Assembly (NCBI GenBank): GCA_902835305.1
Contig: CADFMD010000007.1
Location: 69,394-133,393 of the forward strand
Source: Coriobacteriaceae bacterium
GTDB taxonomy: Bacteria > Actinomycetota > Coriobacteriia > Coriobacteriales > Coriobacteriaceae
Length of the DNA stretch: 64,000 nt
Direction: 5' to 3'
The notes below the pieces were generated by a model. The model was not told the DNA's origin and searched no databases. It saw only the letters and a list, made by a program, of their open reading frames with translations. Within the stretch, counting starts at the first letter, position 1. Each line of letters begins with the position of its first letter. Positions 33,785 through 42,511 of this stretch are shown piece after piece. The translations under genes and the position numbers were made by a program.

Positions 33785-35017
33785 CTACATCACGGCGCGC
33801 AGCTCAAACCGGTCGCCGTTAATGCGGAACTGGCAGTTGCCGTTCATGCGCTCGACGGCAAGCATAATGCTCTTGGTGCCAAAGCCGTGCCCAGTGTGCT
33901 GAGCCACGGGCATGCCGTCGACCATGTGCGGCGCACGGCCAAACGTGTTGGAAACCAGCAATAGAAGCTGACCGTCTTCGTAGCGAAGGTCCAGGTCGAC
34001 AAACCGCTTGCCTTCGGGGGCGGCGCTCGCCGCGGCGATGGCATTGTCCAGGGCGTTCGATACCACACTGAATAGATCGACATCGCCCACGTGGACGGTT
34101 TCGGGCACGGCGGCGTGCAGGTCGGCGGTGATGCCGTGCGCGTTGATGTCCGCGGAAAGCGACGAGAGCGCAATGTTGACCGTTTCGTTGGCGCAGTAGC
34201 GGCGCACGGCGGTGCGGTCGTTGGTCTCGCAGAGCGCGTCGATGCGCTCGAGTGCCTCATCGGTGTGACCCTCTTCGATCAGGGCCGCTAGACCGCGCAG
34301 GTAGTGGCGCATGTCGTGACGGAGAACCGAGAGCTCGCGTCCGGACTGGCGCCAGGCTTCGAGCTCTTTGATGGCCGCGCTGTCGCGGGTCGCGAGCATC
34401 CAGCGCTCGCGCTCGGCGATTTCCTTTGCCTCGTATTCGCGAAGGTAGACGGCAAGAAACATAAGGTAGAACGCGCAGAGGGCGAACGCCAAAAACTCAA
34501 CGGTTACTACCGAGCCCGAGTGGAAGAGCGTGGTATAGACGTTGGTGGCGTAGTCGAAGATGTAGTAGACGAGCGGCAGGATGAGCAGAATCTCCAACTC
34601 GGTGGGGCTTTTGGCCGCCAGGCGCGGACCGATGTCTCTGGCCCAATGCAGCAAGATCGCAAAGACGCCGAGCGTCGTGATGATGCGCGCCGCGTAATAT
34701 GCGATTTGCGAATCGGTGGCAGCGAATGCGGCGATGCCCATCCAGTTGCTAAACTGGCAGCTCAGGTAGGCACTGGTAACGCCCAGGATGGCGAGCAGCG
34801 GACTCAGGCGATAGCGTACGCACAGGTAGACGACAAGCGGCAGATGCACGACGAGTGGATAGGCCTGTCGGGCGAAAAGCTCGCCGCCGACGGCATTGGC
34901 GAGGCCGAATGCGCATCCGGTTACGGCGCCGACCCCCACCAGCTTCCACCGTATGCCGAAAACACCCGGACGATGCCGTGCAGATCGCTTCGCTCTGCTA
35001 TAGTCTCCCAAATTCAC
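33785..35017 (-). CDS. GHKL-type sensor histidine kinase (AgrC/LytS-like), orphan
   Basis: About 410 residues. An N-terminal half with five or six transmembrane helices is followed by a coiled segment, a dimerisation block LRHDMRHYLRGLAAL with the phospho-accepting His, and a HATPase domain with SNALDNAI (N box) and HTGHGFGTKSI (G box). This is the HPK10/AgrC type, which often senses peptides. No response regulator is adjacent. The start is unclear: GTG 35015-35017 has no ribosome site, and earlier starts would overlap the divergent gene. Other candidates lie 15-40 codons downstream. Confidence 0.75.
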   Translation of the reverse strand: MNLGDYSRAKRSARHRPGVFGIRWKLVGVGAVTGCAFGLANAVGGELFARQAYPLVVHLPLVVYLCVRYRLSPLLAILGVTSAYLSCQFSNWMGIAAFAATDSQIAYYAARIITTLGVFAILLHWARDIGPRLAAKSPTELEILLILPLVYYIFDYATNVYTTLFHSGSVVTVEFLAFALCAFYLMFLAVYLREYEAKEIAERERWMLATRDSAAIKELEAWRQSGRELSVLRHDMRHYLRGLAALIEEGHTDEALERIDALCETNDRTAVRRYCANETVNIALSSLSADINAHGITADLHAAVPETVHVGDVDLFSVVSNALDNAIAAASAAPEGKRFVDLDLRYEDGQLLLLVSNTFGRAPHMVDGMPVAQHTGHGFGTKSIMLAVERMNGNCQFRINGDRFELRAVM

Positions 35018-35042
35018 GTTTTCTATTGGGATGGTGGTTAAT

Positions 35043-36149
35043 ATGGGCGACATACTCGAATCGTTCCTGCGCGTGGCGATGGTGGTGTTCATCGTCGGTC
35101 CGCTCACTGCATGGGTCGCCCGTCGCGGCGCGCGCGAGCGCAGTGAGGCGACGGACAGCCTCGATCGCTTCACGGTGCGCATGCCCGCTGCCATTCGCAC
35201 GATCATCGCCTGCTGCGCCGTCGCGTTCGAACTGCTCATGCTGGGTGTCTACGTCTGGCAGGGCGTCTCGTTGGGCGAGTGGGACCACGAACTTGTGTGG
35301 TTCGGTCACGCCATGGCGCTCGCGGGCATGGCCATCTGGGCCCTGCTGAGCATCCCGCGCATCGACGTGGACGGTGAGCGAATTCTCTCGCGTAACGCCT
35401 TCGGCATCCGCAAGGAGACGACGTTTGGCAACATCACCCGTGCAACGCTTCACACGCAGATGATGAGGATCGACCTGTTCGAGGGCGACCGGAAGTTCTG
35501 CTCGATAAGCCTCGAGGGGGTGTGCTCGCTCAACCTCCTCGCCCGTCTGGAGGAAGAGGGCATCGAGGTCTCGGACGCTGTTGACGGCCCGATGACCAAG
35601 GCGGGTCTGTGTTGGTCTGCCATCAAGCCGTTGACGATTGTTTTCAACGGTATGGCGCTCGTCTTCTCGCTCGTGATCGCCTTCATGGCTGTTTTCACCG
35701 ACGCCGGTGCTCGTCTGCTCCTGCTCGTCCCATGCCTCTTCCTGTTCATAGGGGGACTCCTGCCTCTGCTCATGCTCAGCATGCCCGCCCGTGGTATCTA
35801 CGAGATCGGCAGACAGGAGCGCGAACTCGGTTTCTCCTTCGCCGAGGAGATGGCGAGCCGAGGTGCCACGGGCACCTCGCTTGTCGACGACGATTGGTTC
35901 ATCGAGATCAGCAACGCCCGCGTCGTGGCGTTCCGCCGCGATTATCTCAAGAAGGTCACGGCGCACGAGGATAGCGAGAGCGGCGACCGTTGCACGGTGA
36001 CCACGAAAGGCGGTCGCAAAATCAAGGTGTACGCAGCGGGCAGCACGCTCGAGGACCTGCGCTCGTGGTTCAAACAGGGTGCCAAGGCCAGAAGCACGCT
36101 CGACCGTGCAGAGGACGTGCTCGAGACGACGTCTGATTGGGTTGTCTGA
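35043..36149 (+). CDS. Uncharacterised membrane protein whose stop codon is in the IS3 end
   Basis: A 368-residue protein with four clear hydrophobic segments (about residues 7-25, 53-75, 85-105 and 195-245) and two soluble regions, a PH-domain-like one (about 108-175) and another after 255. It resembles uncharacterised integral-membrane families of gut Actinobacteria and Firmicutes, without known role. The stop codon TGA at 36147-36149 is formed by the first bases of the IS3 inverted repeat, so the original C-terminus may have been longer. No continuation was recognised beyond the element. Confidence 0.6.
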   Translation: MGDILESFLRVAMVVFIVGPLTAWVARRGARERSEATDSLDRFTVRMPAAIRTIIACCAVAFELLMLGVYVWQGVSLGEWDHELVWFGHAMALAGMAIWALLSIPRIDVDGERILSRNAFGIRKETTFGNITRATLHTQMMRIDLFEGDRKFCSISLEGVCSLNLLARLEEEGIEVSDAVDGPMTKAGLCWSAIKPLTIVFNGMALVFSLVIAFMAVFTDAGARLLLLVPCLFLFIGGLLPLLMLSMPARGIYEIGRQERELGFSFAEEMASRGATGTSLVDDDWFIEISNARVVAFRRDYLKKVTAHEDSESGDRCTVTTKGGRKIKVYAAGSTLEDLRSWFKQGAKARSTLDRAEDVLETTSDWVV

Positions 36150-36231
36150 CCTGTATCGTCTTTTCGGACACGCATGCTAGAGGCCCAATCCTTTAGAATG
36201 CATTCATCGACGACCGAGAGGACGGTATGCT

Positions 36232-36516
36232 ATGTCCAACCCAGCCGCCAAGTACACCGACGAGTTCAGGCGCGAGACCGCCGACTACATCATCTCGACG
36301 GGCAGGCCGATAACGGAATGCTGCGCAGAACTGGGCCTGAATTCCAAGACCGTGAACAAGTGGGTGCAGAGCCGCCGGCGCGAGCTTGCCGGCGGGCCCG
36401 ACCCCAAGGCCGAGGACCGCGAGCTTCGCGAGGCGAAAAGGCGCATACGCGAGCTCGAGATGGAGAACGCCTTCTTGAAAAAAGCCGCGGCCTTCTTCGC
36501 CAAAAGCCAGGCGTAG
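36232..36516 (+). CDS. IS3 transposase OrfA
   Basis: 94 residues with an N-terminal HTH (YTDEFRRETADYIISTG and ITECCAELGLNSKTVNKWV) and a C-terminal leucine-zipper-like helix (RRIRELEMENAFLKKA). A slippery A6G at 36478-36484 near its end allows -1 frameshifting to make the OrfAB transposase. Confidence 0.9.
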   Translation: MSNPAAKYTDEFRRETADYIISTGRPITECCAELGLNSKTVNKWVQSRRRELAGGPDPKAEDRELREAKRRIRELEMENAFLKKAAAFFAKSQA

Positions 36517-36530
36517 CCGCATGCTACCGG

Positions 36531-37412
36531 ATGATGTTGGCGGAGAAGGCCGAATTCCCGGTGAAAATGATGGCCCGCGTGCTCGGCGTGAGCCGATCGG
36601 GCTTCTACTCGTGGCTCTCCAACGGCTGCCCGCGAGAAGACTGGTCGGCCGAGCGCGAGGCGGTCCGGCGCGTGTGGCTGGAGTCGGACCGCAGGTTCGG
36701 CTTCCGGTTCGTGAAATGCTTCCTGCCCGGCGAGTTCTCCGGATTGACCCTGTACAGGGTGCGCAAGCTGATGCGCGAGCTGGGAATACGCGGCTGCACG
36801 CCCAACGCCAGGAAGCGCACCACCATCCCCGACCCGAAGGCCAGGCCCCGGCCCGACCTGGTGCGCCGCGACTTCACCAGTCCCGTTCCAACCTGCAAGC
36901 TCGTGGGCGACATCACCTACCTGCGCACCGGCGAGGGATGGCTGTACCTGTCGACGGTCATCGACCTCAACACCCGCATGGTGGTGGGCTGGTCGCTCTC
37001 CGAGCGCATGACCGCCGACATCGTGGTTTCGGCGCTGGCGTCGGCCAAATCGCGCGGCTACGTGGCCGGCAACGCGATATTCCACGCCGACCGCGGCGCC
37101 CAGTACACCAGCAGGCTTCTGGCCGAATGGGCGCGCGACAACGACGTGCGGCTGTCCTGCAGCCGCGCCGGCAACTGCCACGACAACGCGGTGGCCGAGT
37201 CGTTCCTCGCCACGCTGAAGAACGAGATGTACTACAGGCGCAGCTTCCCGACCAGGGATTCCGCCAAGCACGCGGTGGTCGAGTTCATCGAGGCGTACTA
37301 CAACCGCCGAAGGCCCCGCTCGACGATCGGCTACAAGGTGCCGGCCGAGGCCATGGCGGCCTTCTTCGAGAGAACCGAGCCCAAGCTCGAGGCCATGCCT
37401 ATGGCCGCTTGA
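36531..37412 (+). CDS. IS3 transposase OrfB (expressed as OrfAB by -1 frameshift)
   Basis: The open part of this frame runs through the slip site at 36478-36484, so the natural product is a fusion of OrfA residues 1-84 with this domain; 36531 is the first ATG only. The catalytic DDE residues are visible: D in VGDITYLRT, D in FHADRGAQY and E in DNAVAESFLATLKNE. The protein appears intact, so the element may be active. Confidence 0.9.
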   Translation: MMLAEKAEFPVKMMARVLGVSRSGFYSWLSNGCPREDWSAEREAVRRVWLESDRRFGFRFVKCFLPGEFSGLTLYRVRKLMRELGIRGCTPNARKRTTIPDPKARPRPDLVRRDFTSPVPTCKLVGDITYLRTGEGWLYLSTVIDLNTRMVVGWSLSERMTADIVVSALASAKSRGYVAGNAIFHADRGAQYTSRLLAEWARDNDVRLSCSRAGNCHDNAVAESFLATLKNEMYYRRSFPTRDSAKHAVVEFIEAYYNRRRPRSTIGYKVPAEAMAAFFERTEPKLEAMPMAA

Positions 37413-37469
37413 TTTCTCGAGCATGCGTGTCCGAAATCTTGACACAGGTCAGAAGGCCTCGATGCCAGC

Positions 37470-37830
37470 GCTGCGCCGATATGGGGCAGCGGCCCCCCGT
37501 TGGCCGCCATGGCCCTGACTTCCGAGCGTATGCTGGCGCCGCTCGTCTTAAGACGTTGACCTCCATCCGGAGCCTGCGGTTCTCGCGCTCGGGCTCCAGG
37601 ATCCGGTTCTACTCGGGCGTGCGGTTGTCGGCGGCGCGCGGCGAGCCGGTCTCGTTTATCGACTTGACCCGCCTCTCCACGGTGCTCTTGTCGAGGTCGC
37701 ACTCGTCCATGGCCTCGCGCCTGGGCTTTCCGGCGTTGTGGAGATCGACTATCTTCCTCTTGAACTCGTCGGTGAAATGCCTCGGTCTGGGGCCGGTCGA
37801 GGCCGAGCCCCCGGTCCGGCTGGGGTAGCA
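37470..37830 (-). pseudogene. Remnant of a second IS3-type orfA
   Basis: On the minus strand the sequence reads FTDEFKRKIVDLHNAGKPR, then STVERRVKSINETGS, the HTH of another IS3-type OrfA. An in-frame TAG (37609-37611) interrupts it, and the reading continues in a shifted frame toward IRSEVRAM. It ends at the boundary of the intact IS3 element, which probably inserted into or beside it. Confidence 0.65.
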
Positions 37831-37937
37831 TGTCGCTGCGGACCATTGTCTTTCCTCTCGTTGAATATCTAGGCGCTGACGATTCTAGGCGATGGCCCTC
37901 TCTTGCTTCTTACACCTCGATTGTGCTCGCTACCCCC

Positions 37938-37972
37938 AGCGGGCCCGGATCGAGCGATTCGGGCCCGCTTTT
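37938..37972 (+). terminator. Terminator-like hairpin after the IS region
   Basis: AGCGGGCCCG pairs with CGGGCCCGCT across 12 bases and is followed by TTTT. No plus-strand gene directly precedes it other than IS remnants. Confidence 0.5.
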
Positions 37973-37991
37973 GGGGCCTGCCGGAAACCCG

Positions 37992-38200
37992 GTGGTCAAA
38001 AAGGGCCAAATATGAGTACTGTTACCAGTTTGGTGGCAGCCAAATGGCCTCAAAAATCGGTGCCAGAGGCCAAAAGTGCATCGATTTTCGTTCTTCAGAG
38101 TCGCGATCGGGCTCCAAACAAGGCGATTTTGCTGCTCTGGACCGGAAAATCGATGCTACTAATTTGGTGACAGTACTCATATTTGGCCCTTTTTGACCAC
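37992..38200. mobile_element. MITE-like element with 36-bp terminal inverted repeats
   Basis: A 209-bp segment bounded by 36-bp inverted repeats with a single mismatch (37992-38027 and 38165-38200); the ends begin GTGGTCAAAAAGGGCC. Inside, CATCGATTTTC near 38077 faces GAAAATCGATG near 38145, so the whole unit can fold. No ORF is present. No second copy exists in this window. Confidence 0.6.
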
Positions 38201-38321
38201 TGCCCCTTGGTCCAGGACAAAACGGGCTGCCCGAATCATGGGGCGGGTCCATTTTCGGCTGTCCTCAGCTTGCCAGTTCGAAAATGGACCTGCCGCATGA
38301 TTGAATCTTTATTTCAACTTT

Positions 38322-38365
38322 ACACCTAGGTTTACAGCTGTCTTGTCAGCTGTAAACCTAGGTGT
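38322..38365. promoter_or_regulatory. Double dyad upstream of nadA, probable NiaR operator
   Basis: Perfect 19-bp arms (38322-38340 and 38347-38365) around TCTTGT; the arms start ACACCTAGGT and end ACAGCTG. Each arm also holds a near-palindromic ACACCTAGGTTTACA, so two repressor dimers could bind. It ends 42 bases before the nadA start. NiaR, encoded last in the operon, is the expected ligand-dependent repressor (nicotinate). Confidence 0.65.
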
Positions 38366-38406
38366 CATACTAAAGCCCCAAGATTCGCCAAAAGAGAGGG
38401 GCCTTG

Positions 38407-39432
38407 ATGGCACAGAGCGCGAACATGGATGCGTCGGAGCTTGCACGCGACATTGCGGCCGGCCTGGCATCGGCAACGACGGCAACGGAGCGCGCGGCAT
38501 TGGTGCCCGCAGAGCTCGTCGAGGCCATTCAGCAACTTAAAACCCAGCGCGACGCGGTGATCCTGGCGCACTATTACGTGGCGCCCGAGGTCCAGGCTGT
38601 GGCCGATTACGTCGGCGACAGCTTCTACCTGGCTAAGCTCGCCAAGAGCCTGCCGCAGCAGACCATCGTGCTGTGCGGCGTGGAGTTTATGGGCGAGAGC
38701 GCCAAGCTGCTCAACCCCACCAAGACCGTGCTGCTGCCCGAGCCGGGCGCGGACTGCCCCATGGCTCATATGGTCAAGCGCGAGACGGTCGACGCGGCGC
38801 GCGCCGAGTACGGCGACGACCTGGCCGTGGTCTGCTACGTCAACTCCACGGTCGAGATCAAGAGCTGGAGCGACGTGTGCGTCACCAGCTCCAACGCCGT
38901 CAAGATCGTGTCCGAGCTACCGCAGCAGCATATCCTGTTCATTCCCGACCAAAACCTCGGCCGCTTCGTAGCCGAGCAGGTGCCGCAAAAGCACGTCATT
39001 CTCAACAACGGCTACTGCCCGCGCCATCACATCATCACCGTCGAGCAGATCGTCGACGCGACGGAGGCCCACCCCGACGCGCTCGTGCTGGCGCATCCTG
39101 AGTGCAAGGCCGACGTCCTGGCCGAGGCCGACTACATCGGCTCCACCGCCGGCATCATCAAGTATGCCGAGGAGTCCGACGCCAGCGAGTTCATTATCGT
39201 GACGGTCCGCGGCGTGCTCTACGAGCTCGAGCGCCGCTGCCAGGGCACCGGCAAGAAGTTCCACTTCCCCGCGGTGCAGCCCACCTGCGTCAACATGGAC
39301 CTCATCACGCTCGAAAAGCTCGTGCGCTGCCTGGAGACGGGCGAGGGCGAGGTGCAGATCGGCGTCTCGGACGAGGCGGCAGACCAGGCCAAGCTCACGC
39401 TCGACCGTATGCTCGAGTACGCAGCGCGCTAG
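38407..39432 (+). CDS. nadA: Quinolinate synthase
   Basis: A 341-residue 4Fe-4S enzyme condensing iminoaspartate and DHAP to quinolinate. The family blocks are all seen: AHYYVAPEVQ, FMGESAKLLNP, LPEPGADCPMAHM, CYVNST, HPEC and PTCVNM, which include the cluster cysteines. The ATG at 38407 is preferred over TTG 38404 and follows GAGAGGGG. First gene of a nad operon. Confidence 0.95.
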   Translation: MAQSANMDASELARDIAAGLASATTATERAALVPAELVEAIQQLKTQRDAVILAHYYVAPEVQAVADYVGDSFYLAKLAKSLPQQTIVLCGVEFMGESAKLLNPTKTVLLPEPGADCPMAHMVKRETVDAARAEYGDDLAVVCYVNSTVEIKSWSDVCVTSSNAVKIVSELPQQHILFIPDQNLGRFVAEQVPQKHVILNNGYCPRHHIITVEQIVDATEAHPDALVLAHPECKADVLAEADYIGSTAGIIKYAEESDASEFIIVTVRGVLYELERRCQGTGKKFHFPAVQPTCVNMDLITLEKLVRCLETGEGEVQIGVSDEAADQAKLTLDRMLEYAAR

Positions 39433-39435
39433 AAC

Positions 39436-39470
39436 AATGTGACATGAGGGACAGTCCCGCATGTCACATT
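39436..39470. repeat. Nested palindrome between nadA and nadB
   Basis: AATGTGACATG and CATGTCACATT (11-bp perfect arms) enclose GGGACAGTCCC. The GGGAC core is shared with the other palindromic families. In the nad transcript it forms one hairpin just before the nadB ribosome site. Confidence 0.7.
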
Positions 39471-39488
39471 ACAAGGGAGAGGATTCCT

Positions 39489-40865
39489 GTGGAAACCAAA
39501 CAATACCCCGACATGGAGTGCGACGTCGTCATTGCCGGCTGTGGCGTGGCGGGCCTGTACGCGGCTCTCAACCTGCCGACGAGCACGCGCGTGATCATGC
39601 TCTCCAAGGGCGCTGTCGACGAGTGCGATTCGATGCTCGCGCAGGGCGGCATCTGCGTACTGCCCGAGGGCTCGGACTACGATGCCTTCTTTGAGGACAC
39701 CATGCACGCCGGCCACTACGAGAATCGCCGCGAGAGCGTCGACATCATGATCCGTTCGAGCCGTTCGGTCATCAACGATCTGCTAGCGATGGGCGTGGAT
39801 TTTGAGCGCAAGGCCGACGGCAGCCTCAACTTTACCCGCGAGGGCGCGCACAGCCGTCCGCGTATTGCCTTCCATGCCGACATTACGGGCAAGGAGATTA
39901 CGACCAAGCTGCTCCAGGCCGTTCGCAAGCTGGATAACGTGCAGATTTTGGAGCACGTGGCCATGACCGACATCCTGACGGGCGAGCGTGACGGCGTCAC
40001 GGTGTGTGTCGGTGTCGTCGCCGTTTCCGTGGACGAGGACAACTCGGTTCGTCCCGCCGACGAGCTGGCAAATGCCGCCGAGGGCGTGCATGCCGGCGAG
40101 CCGTTTAAGATTCATGCCCGCCGCACGCTGTGGGCGACAGGCGGTATCGGCGGCGTGTACGACCATTCGACTAACTACCCGCAGCTCACGGGCGATGCAT
40201 GCTACATCGCTCAGGAGCATGGCATTAAGATGGAGCACCTGGACTACGTGCAGATTCACCCCACGGGGCTGTTCTCGCCGCAGCCGGGTCGCACCTTCCT
40301 GATCAGCGAGAGCTGCCGCGGCGAGGGCGCGATTTTGCTCAACGCCGCCGGCGAGCGCTTTACCGACGAGCTTCAGCCGCGCGATGTGGTCGCTGCCGCT
40401 ATTCGCGAGCAGATGAAGCAGGACGGTACCGAGCACGAGTGGCTGAGTTTTGCCCCCGTCGAGCGCGATGTGGTGACCGGGCACTTTGCCAACATTCGCG
40501 CGCGCTGCCTGGAGGACGGCCGCGACATCTTGGACGAGCCCATCCCCGTTACGCCCACGCAGCACTACTTTATGGGTGGCGTATGGGTCGATAAGGACGG
40601 CCGCACCTCGATGCCCGAGCTCTACGCCGCGGGCGAGACGGCCTGCAACGGCGTTCACGGCAAGAATCGCCTGGCTTCCAACAGCCTGCTCGAGTCCCTG
40701 GTTTGGGGCCGCCGTGCCGCCTGGTGCATGCGCACCGGCGAGTCGCTCGCCGTGGAGCAGGCGGGCGAGCCCGCGCTTGACGGGCGTCATCGCGCCCTGG
40801 GCGCCGAGACCCTTGCAATCGATGATTTGGCCCGTGCGGCCGGCACGCAGGCCGTGGAGGAGTAG
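39489..40865 (+). CDS. nadB: L-aspartate oxidase
   Basis: A 458-residue flavoenzyme oxidising aspartate to iminoaspartate for NadA. VVIAGCGVAGLYAAL is the FAD dinucleotide motif; SMLAQGGI, GREGAHSRPRI-like (TREGAHSRPRI), HPTGL, RGEGAILLN and ASNSLLE are family blocks. It is shorter than the approximately 530-residue enterobacterial protein because the C-terminal helical domain is reduced. The GTG at 39489 follows AGGGAGAGG; longer frames overlap nadA. nadC begins four bases after its stop. Confidence 0.9.
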   Translation: METKQYPDMECDVVIAGCGVAGLYAALNLPTSTRVIMLSKGAVDECDSMLAQGGICVLPEGSDYDAFFEDTMHAGHYENRRESVDIMIRSSRSVINDLLAMGVDFERKADGSLNFTREGAHSRPRIAFHADITGKEITTKLLQAVRKLDNVQILEHVAMTDILTGERDGVTVCVGVVAVSVDEDNSVRPADELANAAEGVHAGEPFKIHARRTLWATGGIGGVYDHSTNYPQLTGDACYIAQEHGIKMEHLDYVQIHPTGLFSPQPGRTFLISESCRGEGAILLNAAGERFTDELQPRDVVAAAIREQMKQDGTEHEWLSFAPVERDVVTGHFANIRARCLEDGRDILDEPIPVTPTQHYFMGGVWVDKDGRTSMPELYAAGETACNGVHGKNRLASNSLLESLVWGRRAAWCMRTGESLAVEQAGEPALDGRHRALGAETLAIDDLARAAGTQAVEE

Positions 40866-40868
40866 ACC

Positions 40869-41729
40869 ATGAATCCCATTACCATGAAGCTCGTCGTCGA
40901 TGATCTGATTTTGCGGGCTCTGCGCGAGGACATCACGTTTGAGGACGTGAGTACGGCGAGCGTGTGCCCCACGGCGCGCCCCGCTACCGTTGAGCTCATT
41001 GCCAAGGCCGACGGCATTATCGCCGGCCTAGACGTATTCGCCCGAACCTTTGAGCTGCTGGATCCGCAGAGCTCCGTGTTGTTCGATGTCGCGGACGGCG
41101 ACGAGGTGCACGCCGGCGACCACGTGGGCCAGGTACGCGGCGACGCGCGCGTGCTGCTTTCGGGCGAGCGCGTGGCGCTCAACTACCTGCAGCGCATGAG
41201 CGGCATCGCTACTTACACGCATCGGATGGCGGCTGCGCTCGAGGGCACCAAGACCGTGCTTGTCGACACGCGCAAGACCACGCCGGGCATGCGTGTCTTC
41301 GAGAAGGCCGCAGTCGAGATCGGCGGTGGCAGCAACCACCGCTATAACCTGTCGACGGCTGTCATGCTCAAGGACAACCACATCGACGCCGCCGGTGGCG
41401 TGGCGCGCGCGATTGAGATGGCGCGCGCCCATGCGTCGTTTACCACGACGGTCGAGATTGAGTGCGAGAACCTGGACATGGTACGCGAGGCCGTGGAGGC
41501 CGGTGCCGATATCATCATGCTCGACAACATGACCCACGACGACATGGCTGCAGCGATTGAGCTTATCGCCGGTCGTGCTAAGACCGAGTGCTCGGGCAAC
41601 GTAGACGCCGACAACATTCGTGCCCTGGCCGACCTGGGTGTTGACTTTATTAGCTCGGGGGCGTTGACGCACTCTGCGCCGATTCTCGACCTCTCGCTCA
41701 AGCACCTGCGTCTGCTGGACGGTAAATAA
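40869..41729 (+). CDS. nadC: Nicotinate-nucleotide pyrophosphorylase (carboxylating)
   Basis: A 286-residue enzyme converting quinolinate and PRPP to nicotinate mononucleotide. ALREDITFEDVST, LNYLQRMSGIAT, DTRKTTPGMR and GGGSNHRYNL with MLKDNHI are the signature blocks. Its TAA overlaps the next ATG by one base, so niaR is translationally coupled. Confidence 0.95.
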   Translation: MNPITMKLVVDDLILRALREDITFEDVSTASVCPTARPATVELIAKADGIIAGLDVFARTFELLDPQSSVLFDVADGDEVHAGDHVGQVRGDARVLLSGERVALNYLQRMSGIATYTHRMAAALEGTKTVLVDTRKTTPGMRVFEKAAVEIGGGSNHRYNLSTAVMLKDNHIDAAGGVARAIEMARAHASFTTTVEIECENLDMVREAVEAGADIIMLDNMTHDDMAAAIELIAGRAKTECSGNVDADNIRALADLGVDFISSGALTHSAPILDLSLKHLRLLDGK

Positions 41730-42274
41730 TGGACGCCCGCGAGCGTCGCCGTGCCATCATGGCCGTGCTCGAGGGGGCCAAAGATCCTGTCTCGGGCAGT
41801 GCGCTTGCCCGCGAGGTGGGCGTGAGCCGTCAGGTCGTGGTGCAGGACATCGCCCTGCTGCGCGCTGACGGGCACGATATCGTCGCCACCAATCGCGGCT
41901 ATGTACTACAGGAGGCCCCCAGCAGCCCCGCCGTGCCCACGCGCTTGGTCAAGGTTCGCCACAGCGTTGAGCAGGCAGGCGATGAGCTCACGAGTATCGT
42001 CGACGCCGGTGGCGCCGTGCTCAACGTGATCGTCAATCACCGCGTGTACGGTAAGATCACGGCCGACTTGGACATTCGCAATCGTCGCGATGTTGAGCGC
42101 TACCTGCACGATATCGAGAGCGGCAAGAGCTTTCCACTACTAACGGTGACGAGCGGCTACCACTTCCATCGCATTGCGGCGGAGGACGAACAGACCCTCG
42201 ACGAGATCGAGGCCATGCTCAAGGAGAAAGGCTATTTGGCAGACCTGATGCCCTACGAGGACGATCTGTCGTAG
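41729..42274 (+). CDS. niaR: NiaR-type transcriptional repressor of NAD synthesis
   Basis: A 181-residue regulator with an N-terminal HTH_11 domain (residues 1-60; VSGSALAREVGVSRQVVVQDIALLR) and a C-terminal 3H domain, where His residues in VRHSVEQ, VNHRVYG and GYHFHRI are the metal/niacin ligands. NiaR proteins repress NAD genes when nicotinate is plentiful. As the last gene of nadA-B-C it is probably autoregulated through the dyad at 38322. Confidence 0.9.
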   Translation: MDARERRRAIMAVLEGAKDPVSGSALAREVGVSRQVVVQDIALLRADGHDIVATNRGYVLQEAPSSPAVPTRLVKVRHSVEQAGDELTSIVDAGGAVLNVIVNHRVYGKITADLDIRNRRDVERYLHDIESGKSFPLLTVTSGYHFHRIAAEDEQTLDEIEAMLKEKGYLADLMPYEDDLS

Positions 42275-42277
42275 CCG

Positions 42278-42415
42278 ATGCTGCAAACGTCCCTAAGCGG
42301 CAATCTGACGTTCAATCGTCGGTCGCGTACAAAAGTACGCTTCCCTCCTCTTTCACGTCACCTTGCTCGCTTAGGGACGTTTTCGCTGACGTGAGCTCAG
42401 CCTGCGACGGTGCCT
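42278..42415 (+). repeat. Composite intergenic repeat, copy 3
   Basis: AAACGTCCCTAAGCGGCAA faces CGCTTAGGGACGTTTT; compared with the 25502 copy, the changed C/T and G/A positions pair with each other. The inner hairpin is a different one (GCGTAC and GTACGC). The covariation suggests that the outer fold matters. Confidence 0.6.
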
Positions 42416-42427
42416 AATTGGTTATCC

Positions 42428-42477
42428 GCACAAAAAAGGAGGCCTCCGCGGCGATGCGGAGGCCTCCTTTTTGTGCA
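42428..42477. terminator. Bidirectional terminator between niaR and the ferredoxin gene
   Basis: A perfect hairpin with GGAGGCCTCCGC and GCGGAGGCCTCC arms is bounded by A and T runs on both sides, so it can end both converging transcripts. Confidence 0.9.
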
Positions 42478-42511
42478 CGGTGTACTTGTGAGTGTGCAAG
42501 CGGGGGAGTTG

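Larger units (their letters stand above)
36147..37451 (+). mobile_element. IS3-family insertion sequence
   Basis: A 1305-bp element with imperfect terminal inverted repeats. The left end starts TGACCTGTATC and includes TTTCGGACACGCATGCT; the right end is its complement, ending GACACAGGTCA at 37451. It contains orfA and orfB with a frameshift site. No target duplication is seen (left flank TTGTC, right flank GAAGG), which suggests insertion into older repeat sequence followed by rearrangement. Confidence 0.9.

Noticed and set aside
36147..37451. Composite transposon built from the IS3 element and the remnant beside it.
   Set aside because: The two IS3-type sequences are different and in opposite orientation, one is decayed, and there is no cargo between them.
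37846..38321. A gene between the IS remnant and nadA.
   Set aside because: Only short frames inside the MITE-like inverted repeats are open, without start signals.
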